DNA of 64,000 nucleotides from Paramecium octaurelia (taxonomy: Eukaryota; Ciliophora; Oligohymenophorea; Peniculida; Parameciidae): the NCBI GenBank assembly GCA_905182995.1, contig CAJJDP010000137.1, positions 1 through 64,000 on the forward strand, given 5' to 3'. The notes beneath the pieces were generated by a model that was not told where the DNA came from, ran no database searches, and saw only the letters and a program-made list of their open reading frames with translations. Shown in pieces: positions 35,803 through 45,828 of this stretch. Position 1 is the stretch's first letter. Each line of letters starts with the position of its first letter. Position numbers and translations under genes: made by a program.

Positions 35803-37381
35803 ATGCAAGAATAGCATTTTAAGAAAATAAATCAATATTACTTTTAGAAAGTAATAGGGAGTGTAAGACATTTATCTATATTCTTAGGGAGCATTTGGGA
35901 TTGTATATTTAGGGTGGGATGATAATTTTAAAAGACAAGTAGCAATAAAAGAAATCTGCATTTCTAAGTTTGACCTCAATTAAGTACAGGACAAGAGACA
36001 ATATTAAATGATTGAAAAAGAAATTGAAATATGCAAGAAATTAAAAAACAAAAACATTGTGGAGTTGTATGATAGTTTCAAGACGGATAAATACATTTAT
36101 ATTATTTTTGAGTATTGCAGCAATGGTGATTTAGAGATATTATTTAAAAAAAATAGGTTCTAAGAGGCTGAAGTAAAAGCCATATTTTAATAAATAATCG
36201 GAGGAATTAAATATTTGTATCAACAGAAGGTTGTTCATCGAGATATCAAACTAGCAAATATATATATAAATTAGGAGTGGATTATAAAGTTAGGTGATTT
36301 TGGTTTTGCGAGGAACTTCGATAATTATATGTAATCATATTGTGGAACTCCAATTACAATGGCTCCAGAGATAATCTGTGGAAAGGGGGAGTACGATGAA
36401 AAGTGCGATATTTGGTCTTTGGGCATGATCTTATACATGATGATTTTTGGGAACAGTTATTTGCAGCAATTCATTACTCCTAAGACATCTCTAAAGGAAT
36501 TTTCAGAAATAGTGTAAAAGTCATAAGTAATTTCAATGTATAATTTTTAGGTAGCATTTCCTGCCAAATCAGTTATTTCTTAAGGGTTAAGAGATTTATT
36601 TTAGAAGATGCTTTTAGTGGATGCAAAGAAGAGAATCGGATATTAAGAGTTATTTGAACACTATTGGATTACAGAAGGGGAGAATGAAAGTTTCAAGAAG
36701 AGTGTTCGTTTCATATCTAAAAGAATGAATTCTGGAGAGGCAAGCGATATAAAGGTTCCTCTATAATAAACGATTAATGAACAACTGGGTTATCAATTCG
36801 GTCAGTATGGAATAGTAAGAAATGAAATAATTGAAAATATTCGAGATATGTTGAACTTATGTCAAAATATTGATAATGTGAAAAAGCTTTGTGAGAATTT
36901 CTTGAAGAAATTGAGATCTTCACAAAACAATTACTAGATAACATTAATTATGAAAAATTAAAATCGAGTATTCAAGGAAGGGAATGTTAAGATTTTTGAT
37001 ATCAAGTATAAATTAACTTATTTGCTATTGAATATTTTACAAGAGTTAATAAAGACAAACAATGATACACTTGATAGATTAGAAAAAGCACAAAAATTAT
37101 TTGATATAGCATAAAAGACTAATATTAGCAATGTCATAATTGTCAAAATCACAAAAGAAGAGATAGAAAAGATGGATGATTCAGAATTAAATTAGCAATT
37201 TGAACAGTTAGGAGATGAGTTAAGGGAAATAATGATATAATAATAGGCAAGACAATAATAAAGACCGCATAAGAAAGATTACGAAATTGTATTTGAGAAT
37301 AAGTAATTAGAAGAAAGAACTCTGCAAACGTTGGGAAGTGGAATTGATAATTTTCGTCTCCTTAGAAATGAAATTATATGA
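35803..37381 (+). CDS. Serine/threonine protein kinase (ULK/ATG1-like catalytic domain)
   Basis: Predicted 509 residues after removing introns at 35863-35887 (25 nt) and 36527-36550 (24 nt). The N-terminal catalytic domain (about residues 12-275) has every canonical motif: glycine loop GSGAFGIVYLG, VAIKEI lysine, HRDIKLANI catalytic loop, DFGFA, and GTPITMAPEI in the activation segment with WSLGMILYMM. Subdomain features (start of the domain within 15 residues of the N terminus, NIVELYDSFKTDKYIYIIFE) resemble ULK/ATG1-type kinases. The C-terminal 230 residues are helical and lack a recognised domain. The 24-nt intron is a multiple of three without in-frame TGA, so the alternative reading retains eight residues. 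The TBC gene starts 23 bases after the stop codon. Confidence 0.9.
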
Positions 37382-37404
37382 AATACTTATAATAAAATTT
37401 TATT

Positions 37405-38565
37405 ATGTTGTCAATTTAGAAAGTAAATATCGCAACTCTCTACAACAGAAATGAAGAATACAAATCATGCAATCGTGAGACCGACAGAGAAGATGGCTCG
37501 AAGATTCGTATTGCTAAATAATCATATTAGAAAAGTTTAAAGATTTGTTGCATTAACATATTATACCTATCAATGAATTGGTGCATTTGGCTTGGTCAGG
37601 AGTGCCCAGTGAACTCAGAAGCACAGTTTGGAGACTTTTACTGAAGTATTAATCTCCAAATAGGGATGCTAATGTATTTTGTTAATCGATTTAATTAGTT
37701 GGCTATCATAGAGAGAAAAAGAAGTATGTACTTTGAAATGTGTGATATATACTTTGCGAAAAATCAATAGTATGATGAAAGAGAGAAGAAAATCCTAAAA
37801 TAAATTTCTGAAGATGTGAAACGCACAATACCAGATTCTGCAATATTTAGAAATCCTTAAATTTAAATTGTGTTGGAAAGGATCCTCTTCATTTGGAATA
37901 TACGAAATCCTGCATGTGGCTATGTGCAAGGAATGAATGATATAGTCAGTCCTTTCTTAATAGTCTTCTTGTCTGATTATATTGATATTGACACAACGAA
38001 ATTACAATTCACTAATGAGAAACAACTAGATTGTTTAGACTAAAGATTAATTCGATAAGTTGAAGCAGACTCATATTGGTGTCTTTGTAAATTATTGGAG
38101 AGTGTTCTTGATAACTATACGAATTCATAACCAGGTTTGGTTCGTTTCTTTAACAAATTTAAAGAAATATTATCTGCATTAGATAAAAAACTTTATGAAC
38201 ATCTCACCTCCTCACTATGTAACACTATATTTAAATGTAGCCATGGAATTGTATTCATTTATTTTCAAGTGGAGTACTTGCATGTTATTGAGGATGTTTC
38301 AATTTGAAGTTGGGCTCAGATTATTTGACACTTTGTTAGCTGAGGAACAAAGTAAACTATCATTTAATTTATAGATTATTTTGAGTTGTGTCTTTTCATT
38401 ATCATTTCAATATTAATGAAATTTTCTCTTAAAATTTAGAAATTGTAGTATGATGAAATTATGATTCTACTTGAAAAAATACCTACAAGAGAATGGTCAG
38501 AATCTGATTTAAGCCTTTGTTTATCTGAGGCTTATGCTTACTAAAAGATATTTTCTAAAAAATGA
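37405..38565 (+). CDS. TBC-domain protein (putative Rab GTPase-activating protein)
   Basis: Predicted 355 residues with four introns (37508-37530, 37674-37698, 38219-38240, 38352-38374; 23, 25, 22 and 23 nt), all needed to keep frame. The TBC domain fills most of the protein: LAWSGVPSELRSTVWRLLLK, then VLERILFIWNIRNPACGYVQ, followed by GMNDIVSPF, LDKKLYEHL, FIFKWSTCMLLRMF and RLFDTLLAE. The arginine of the IxxDxxR finger region should lie near VKRTIPDSAIFRN, where an R-T-x-P-D order is seen, and YVQGMND carries the catalytic glutamine. This layout is that of TBC1D22-like proteins. TBC proteins speed GTP hydrolysis on Rabs. Confidence 0.9.
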
Positions 38566-38903
38566 ATAATATTTTATATTTAAGATTTTATAAGTTATTA
38601 GTTTTAAAGAATTATTCAAAGATGTAATAAGGATTTTATAATAAAAACATAAAAAATATAAAATCAATTAGGTTCATTTTGTTAATGAGATGAGTCTGAC
38701 TGTGAATCTAACTTGTCACTTTATTATTATTGCTCCATAGAATTATTTTCCTACTACTCTTTGCTGCTTTTATTGTTGCTTTGCATTTCTGATATATATT
38801 AACCTTTATCCTATAAATAATTATATGTACGAGTATAAATATATGTTAACAGTTCAATCTAGCAATAGATGTCTTAATGGATTGTTATAACATCATTTTT
38901 ATA
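38566..38903. other. Spacer, nothing recognised
   Basis: About 340 AT-rich bases between the TBC gene and the small membrane-protein gene, both on the plus strand. No coding or RNA feature is supported. Confidence 0.4.
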
Positions 38904-39302
38904 ATGTATCTCAGCACAAGGCCGAGATTAATAGACATCGTTAACAGCAAAAGAGAATCCTTTTAAACTACTATTCATTTCAATATACTAAATAAAATAA
39001 GAGAATAATACTAATTGAGTCATTATTGCTTGTTGTTCATCAATGTCTTAGTTGGATTGGAATTCAACCATTTTGTATATAAATTTGCGAGCTTATCTTA
39101 TAAAGTCCCTATTATAAATTTGTTATTCATCCAAATTTTACAATTCCCTATGTTGTTACTGATATTTTTTACTTTTATCTCTATTTTAATAATTCCTTAT
39201 GGATTGTTATTATTTAAAGCATCCAACCATGAAAATATAGACCCTAAAGTAGAAATGTAAGTAATTAACTCAGATGAAGTTAAGGATGAATTAGCCCTGT
39301 GA
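38904..39302 (+). CDS. Small membrane protein, hypothetical
   Basis: Intronless, 132 residues. A polar, basic N terminus (MYLSTRPRLIDIVNSKRESF) is followed by two hydrophobic stretches (about residues 48-62 and 78-103, the second PMLLLIFFTFISILIIPYGL) and a charged cytosolic-type tail (NHENIDPKVEMQ, then NSDEVKDELAL). No family is recognised. The frame of the opposite-strand F-box-like gene runs into the last 176 bases, so at least one of the two ends may be mis-modelled. The charged tail supports this strand as coding. Confidence 0.55.
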
Positions 39303-40754
39303 TATTGAATTCAGGTGCTGACAATGCAGAGGATTGAATTTGTTTCATTTAATTAAAACTTAAGGGTAACAATTCTAAATTTAAGTAATCAAGAATCTGT
39401 TATTTAATATCCTTCGCTAATTCCTTTATAGAAAATGAGCAGTCAATCTCATATGGTAGAGAGATCTATTGTTGTTTGTTGAATAATCGAAGCATCATTA
39501 TGAGTGGTCTATAAACTTCAATTTAAATTTATTCTATTTCTATTAATTCATGCAATTCTTGCCAATTGATAAAATTCATTATCATATCAACACAATTTCG
39601 CAATTTCTATTTAAGGGTTACTGCTGCAATCTTAAAATTACTTAAAAATGCACTATTATATGCCAACTCTCCTGCTATCTCTAAATCGATGATTTATTTC
39701 TTTGCTGGAATATGCCAGTATTTTTCAACTCTATTTATTAATATGAATATGATTACATTGTTTTAAAATATCTGCAAACTATTCTCAACTTGAATACATC
39801 TATAATACTTAGAAAGGGGAGTATATTGGTTTAAAATAAATAGGGTGGAATAATATTCAATGTAGAATTCCCATTCAAAAAAGGAGTTTATTCTATATAA
39901 TTAGATCTAACCTCTATAATCATGTTCTTAGGGAGCTAAAAGTACACACTTTACGCTTCAACATCAAATTTTATACATTGATTAAAGTACAAATAAGGAA
40001 ATGCCAATATTTTGTAAATCTCAAAGCACATATTCTATTGCATTGATGAAATAAAATTTGGAGGATCATCGCTTTGGGATGCCTCCTTTTTCATTAGATT
40101 CAAATGGTTTTAAAAGACCTCAAAAGCCTCCACTTTGTAATTCTAGAAAATACTACACTCTTTTAGAGATTCTGGTTTGCCATTTTTCTAATTCAACTAC
40201 TCTTATTCTTTAGGAGTCAATTCCTTTTTAAGTCCATCAAAGTAGACTTCCTTGGTTATGTCTTTTGTTAGGTACAAGCTTCTATTTGGGCTTTTGAGAA
40301 TTTTCATTATTTAATAATATTGTGGCATCTTAACTTTTTCATTCCAATCATTTATAAGGTTTTGGTTTTCAGACAATTTAGATTCCCAATCCTACCTTCT
40401 TTTTTGATATTAATCCTTAATCATTTAATGTAATTGTTCAAAATTGGATATATCATCATATTCTTTTATAGAAAGTGATTAGAATTTATTGCAAATTTTT
40501 TCTAAAAATTATCTATAAATAAATCTATCATTTGGAGTGCCATTTATCTCTTGAATGACTATGTCCAATTAAGCTCTTTATTAACTTAATTACTCTTTAT
40601 TAGTGATATATCGCGAAAGGTAAATTTCAAGTTAATCTTAGTTGGGCTATATATCCTGATTGTTGTTTTATAACTCTTATCCTTCTTAATTATTGTTTTA
40701 TTATTGTTATTGATTAGGTTCTTATTAATCTTCCCCATTGTTCTATTAAAACAT
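39303..40754 (-). CDS. F-box-like protein
   Basis: From ATG 40754 the frame reads through a Gln/Asn-rich N terminus (about 40 residues), then a helical segment with KEYDDISNFEQLHQMI and YYQIMKILKSPNRSLYLTKD. An F-box-like motif (ILPFLSIIDVFKLRIVCRYF) sits near residue 360, just before a 26-nt intron at about 39679-39704. After the intron come VEKYWHIPAK and mixed leucine-rich sequence. An F-box would link substrates to an SCF ubiquitin ligase through SKP1. The 3' end is unresolved: the open frame continues to a TGA at 39127-39129, overlapping the plus-strand gene by 176 bases. I stop the feature at the plus-strand stop codon, where protein-like sequence fades. Confidence 0.6.
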
Positions 40755-41047
40755 ATAATAAAATTAATTAAAATATATTATCTTTCATTTTGCCATATTT
40801 CTCATTAACACAAAATAGTTTGACTGTCAAAAAAAAAGGTAATCTTAGAATAAAGATTTCATCATCTCTATATTTTTATATTGTAATTTAGTAAATTAAA
40901 TCATAAGAAGATGACCTAGATTTTGCATAACTCTTGATAGATTCTTAATTATTTTTGTAATATTCAATAAATCTAATCTCTTTTAATTCATATTTTCAAG
41001 TTCTAATTTATAATATTATTTTAGCATAATAAAATTAAATAACAAAA

Positions 41048-42953
41048 TCAATTTATTCTAATCACATTTACGCAATCATCACTCGAACATGTTGCAATAT
41101 ACTTTGAATTCATTACTAATCCTTCGATTCCGCCCATGTGTGTCTTTTGAACAAAAACAAAATCTCCCTTCTCCTAATCATATAAGAAAAAGTATCCATT
41201 TTAGCATCCAATTGCAATAAGATTTTGATATACACTCATGTATGTTAATGTAAACCATTCGTTAATAAAAAAGGTATTGATAACTTTAATCAGACTATAT
41301 GATTCATCATACAACCTGATTGTTCTATCATCACTACAAGAGTACAATATTAATTAATTCTAGGAGCGTTTCCAATCTAAACATGTAACTGCCAATTTAT
41401 GTCCTGTCAATTCAACAATATGTTTTTAATTATAATCAAAGACCTTCACATTCTAATCTTCAGAACCTGTTGCGAAAATATCTTACTCGGGATTGAATAT
41501 ACATGTCCAAATATCTGCATGTATGTTGAGGGATCCAAACAATTCAGATTTCTCTTTTGGAGGATGTGCTAAAAATGTGAATAACTGTTTCTCATTCTTA
41601 TACAATCTCACTAATCCATGAGTAGTTGAAATTAACAAATCATCGTTCTTAACTCTAATGCAAGTAATAGAACCTTCGATTTAATCGAATTATTAGCATT
41701 CCTCATTTTCATACTTATACAATTGACCTTCCATTGTTCCAATGTAGATGATATTATCCCTACAAGCAATTGAACGAATAGATGATCCAATAAAATATTC
41801 ACCCCTTGTTTTTCCTGTATCCAAAGAATTAATTGTAATATTTCCCAAGAAATCCCCACTTACAACATAATCATTTTAATAGATATCAATGCCACATTTT
41901 GTCAATCCTCCAAATTCTTTATGTAATACATGAACTCCCTTATAAATTGTTACATTTTCTTCGGATGCAGTTACTAACACTTCTCCCTTTTTATAAATAC
42001 CCTATACGAGTGTATTTAATCCTTGCTTGTATGATTACACAACCTTTTCCTAAGTCTATAAATTAAGTATAGTGAGTTATTTATTCTAATTCTAAAAAAC
42101 TAATTCTGAATCATTTTAAAAGCACGCTGCTTAAATAACTCCATTTCCTTCTATTCTATGAATAACAATTTGATGTTTTTCAATGTCATATACTAGTACT
42201 CTTCTATCATAATAAAAATAAGCGATATATTTAGGACTTTAAGCAATCACTAAAATATCTCCTGGTTCTGTTTCAAAGGGCAACACCTTTTCTAATCCGT
42301 TTTGACTGTGCACTTCAAGAGAAAATAAAAACTGTTTGTTGTTCTTGTATTTTTTTAAATCCTTATAATTTAAGCTATCCTTCTCGTTTTTACTTAATTT
42401 TCCGTATCTTTTAGATTTCAACGTATAAAAGGTTTAATTCTAGACACAACCATAGAAATAACAGCCATCAAAGCATTGTAACTGTTCAAGTGTAGTGGCA
42501 TTTAAGACTTATATAATTCCCTTATTTTTTGAATGTTCAGCGCTAATCAATAACACATTCCCTTCAATAGAGGACCATCTACATTATGAACCTATTCTGC
42601 TAGAGATTATATAGGATTATAAAATACTGATTGATGTATTTGATCTTTTAATATGTCTTGATATCCAATTAGCAAATATCTCCATCATGTCCAATGGCAT
42701 ATATGAAATCATCATTATGGATCAAGCTATAGATTGTACTTTGATTAGTTTGGAATTCAGTAATTTTGTTAAAGGTTCTATGAATTACACAATGAATTTA
42801 CATATCATCATATATTGCAATTGATGTGGCAACGGGTAGAATGATGTTGTTGTTCAGATAAAGAATGGATTTGAATCTGCAAGTGGCTGTGCCAATGGAG
42901 AGGATATTCAAAGGTAAACTTTGGTGATTATAGATGTATTCTGGTTTTTGCAT
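41048..42953 (-). CDS. WD40-repeat protein
   Basis: Predicted 625 residues with one 28-nt intron (42600-42627). The sequence is organised as beta-propeller blades: several GxDGDI, SGDFLGNITI, GTMEGQLYKY and GSEDQNVKVFDY type strands, with canonical WD repeats at the C-terminal end (LTGHKLAVTCLDWKRS, CSDDRTIRLYD, CSSDDCVNVIRI). A Lys-rich insertion (KRYGKLSKNEKDSLNYKDLK) splits the N-terminal propeller. Two seven-bladed propellers would fit the length. I cannot assign a specific family; the pattern is common among complex scaffolds. It is followed 98 bases upstream by another minus-strand gene. Confidence 0.8.
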
Positions 42954-43051
42954 TCTAATAGTATTATTTGATATTTAAAAGCTGAATATATTAACACTTT
43001 TATATAAAGACACAATCAGAATTAATCAAAATTCCTTTTCTAATTACAAAC

Positions 43052-44320
43052 TCATTGCAAACTTATCAATTTGGCAAACTGTGAAGCCAAGCGATTGTCA
43101 TCCAAAAATATCTGAATAAAATTTTTGGCATTGAACCCATCTTAATATAAATTTTATATATCCTTGCATCCTCTTTCTGATATCACAACCACATTAATGT
43201 TCATGTTGTATGATGGATTGACCAAATTGTTGAAGCTGAGATGTAAGAGGAACTGCTGAATTTAAGAATAGAGGCTATCCTCGTTATTCGCTATAAGATT
43301 GGACTTATTTTCCTTATGTGAAATGTCCCAACTCTAATCAATGTAAGCGAGTAGGTGTTATAATTGGAGGAAGTCTAAGTTTAAGGAATCATACAATGGG
43401 AATTCCAATGTTTGCATTAAAACAACTGTTACATTAGTTTCAGTGGATGCTGGCATCTTCTGAACTCTAAAATGATAAGTTAATTTTGCATACATGTAGG
43501 TTGATAAACGATGAGCAAAGAAAAGCATTTCACCCAATCCAACAACATTAATTGATTTAGTTTCTTCTGAAAAATATGGGTTAATGAATTCATGCACTCT
43601 TTCTATAAATCTAAATTCCTCATCAATCGAGTCTGACAATTCCTAGACCTATAAAACTTCAGTATATGGAGTTGAAAACACGAATAGTGTGGCATTCAAC
43701 TATTAAGCCATTTCTGGCAACTTTAAGTGATCATAAAAAAAGTTAAATGATTACCCAAGTGGAGGGAATATAATGTACAGATGTTGATAGAGATGAGTGT
43801 GAATTTCAACTTGGAATAACTGATTTACTCTTAATTCTGTGCCCAAATCCACCACTGAATAGTTAAATAAACTCACTAAGTCCTATGTAGTATTTATGCA
43901 AATATTGTCTACTGAAATACAATCTTCAACACAATAATTTGATTTCAATTTATAAGGATGAACACATTGAACACATCTTTAAGTGTACTCATGATAACAA
44001 TATTCACAATTTTGCGAACATTCCAAACAACTAAATTTAGTAGTGTCGAAAGATGTATTAAGGGGACATAAAAGCTCAGAACGATCATTGGGATTGTGGA
44101 ATGGCAGGATAACTTCTTGCTTTTGTTCGTCTCTTGATTTCTAGGACAGCCAGCCCATAAAAATCAAGGAAGAAATGGCTGTGAGGAGAGCAAAAACGCC
44201 TAGATTTAGCAGAACCTTCTTGTTCTGTTCTTTGTGTTGTTGTCTGTCCTCGATATAACTAAATATTGGTCTACTCTCTGGTTTGGCATTGAAGTATTCC
44301 TCCTCCTCTTCTTCTGACAT
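43052..44320 (-). CDS. Single-pass membrane protein with Cys-rich segment
   Basis: Intronless, 422 residues. A short acidic cytosolic N terminus (MSEEEEEEYFNAKP) is followed by a basic flank and one membrane helix (VLLNLGVFALLTAISSLIFM, about residues 36-56). A large, probably lumenal or extracellular part follows. It opens with a furin-like Cys-rich module (CPLNTSF, CLECSQNCEYCYHEYTQRCV and then CVHPYKLKSNYC, residues about 80-130), and then about 290 residues without recognised domain but with several NxS/T sequons (e.g. NITINS-type and NATLF). Charge distribution suggests type II topology. Function is unknown; a receptor or surface adhesion role would be inference. Confidence 0.72.
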
Positions 44321-44382
44321 AGTTTATTAATAAATTTTGTTTTAATAAGTGTGTGAATTAGTTAAGTAATTATAATTAAAAA

Positions 44383-45464
44383 ATGTCAATATAAAGAGAA
44401 TGGCAGAAATTTGTGAGACCACCTCGATATAATTATAGTTACTTTGATCTAGGTTGCTTATTTCTTATTAACAGGGTTAGGTCCTGAATACATTTAACTC
44501 CATCAAGGTTATCTACGGAAACACGAAAGGGTTATTACTAATCGTTAAAATTGCAAATTAGAAATGTCATACTTTGAATTGAATCCACGAACTACCAATT
44601 GTATCGTTTATTGTCATGGCTACAATGGATGTAGAATAGAAGGCATAAAGTACGCTTCAATTGTGGCTTAATTTGGCTTCAATTTTTGCACATTCGATTT
44701 CTAAGCATGTGGCCATTCAGAAGGAGATTTCATTACTTTTGGGTATGATAGCTGTGTAAATCAATAGACACCTTGAGAAGGAGGATATAACATCGATATT
44801 GCAGGAATTAGAGATCCAATTCCAATAGAAACAGTTTATTTTGTGGGGCAGATCTTTGGGTGCCACTACCATTTAATTAAAGGAATAGCCAAATGTCAAG
44901 GGATTGGTATTGGATAGTTGTTTCACAAATTTCAATAAGTTAGCGATTAGCATAATTCAGAAGTAGACTAGGTTGCCGAAATTCATAATTAAGGCAATCA
45001 TCTTCTTAACCAAAGGAACTATTGAAGAAGAAGCAGGATTTCAATTGAATGATATACAAGTTTAATGTAATTCCGACATGCCCACACTCTACATTTGTAG
45101 TGACAAGGATTCGCTTATTAAGGCAAAAAATAGTTTAAAATTGTACAAGCAGCATAAAGGAATAAAGAAGTTAATCAAAGTGGATGGAGAACACAATGAT
45201 TCGAGGCCTCTTGAAATCATTCAACAAATCTGTTCATGGTGCAAGGACAGAGTGCAAATGCAATAAAACAATTATGTTCAATACAATTCAGTTCCTCAAG
45301 TGGCTAGATTGCCATTGGAATTGATCTATGATTCTAACATTTAGAGTGGGATGCAATCTTCTTATAATAGGATTCCTAAGAATCCTGCCATAAAATTAAA
45401 AAACCAAATAAGTATCTAGTTAAGAACAAGCTGTAGAAATTTACACAGTGCAGTATAATACTGA
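44383..45464 (+). CDS. Alpha/beta hydrolase (ABHD17-like serine hydrolase)
   Basis: Predicted 345 residues with two 22-nt introns (44453-44474, 44756-44777). The fold is evident from the oxyanion HGYNG segment (IVYCHGYNGC), FDFQACGHSEGDF, the nucleophile elbow GRSLGA (the catalytic Ser of G-x-S-x-G), the acid ICSDKDSLI and the histidine in VDGEHND. This order and spacing fit ABHD17/ABHD12/BEM46-type hydrolases; ABHD17 members depalmitoylate membrane proteins. The Cys-rich N-terminal palmitoylation cluster of true ABHD17 is not seen, so the subfamily is tentative. The C-terminal 80 residues after the His are Gln/Ser-rich and probably disordered. Confidence 0.85.
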
Positions 45465-45523
45465 ATTTATATATATATATAATAAGACTTATATATATGG
45501 TATAAGGAAATTCAATATTAAAA

Positions 45524-45807
45524 ATGTAATTTATAAATGAGGGAGTTGAATGGTTTGAAATCCATTCGACAATCTGGGCTAATGACGTAGCATGTATAAT
45601 AAATGCTTAAAATAAGTGTTGAAAGACAATTATATTATGGGCTTTTAGGGAAAGCATAGACGTATAGCATTAGGCAGTTCAATTGGGTTGTTGATGCTCA
45701 CTCAATTAGCTTAACGAAATCCTATTGGGGCTTTACGTGTTGGTGCTTTTGCATTTCCTGTGCTCAGCTATGTGATGTGTCCTGAGATATACAATTCCTT
45801 ATTATGA
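45524..45807 (+). CDS. Small conserved-looking membrane protein
   Basis: Predicted 86 residues with a 23-nt intron (45594-45616); splicing it is the only way to join the two protein-like parts. The N terminus is polar (MQFINEGVEWFEIHSTIWAN). The second exon has a basic patch (GKHRRIALG) followed by one hydrophobic segment with small residues (SSIGLLMLTQLAQRNPIGAL, then VGAFAFPVLSYVM). Size, a basic patch before a single membrane segment and lack of a signal peptide are compatible with a mitochondrial inner-membrane subunit, but the family is not recognised. COPA starts 22 bases downstream. Confidence 0.6.
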
Positions 45808-45828
45808 TATACGTGTATAATAATTAAA

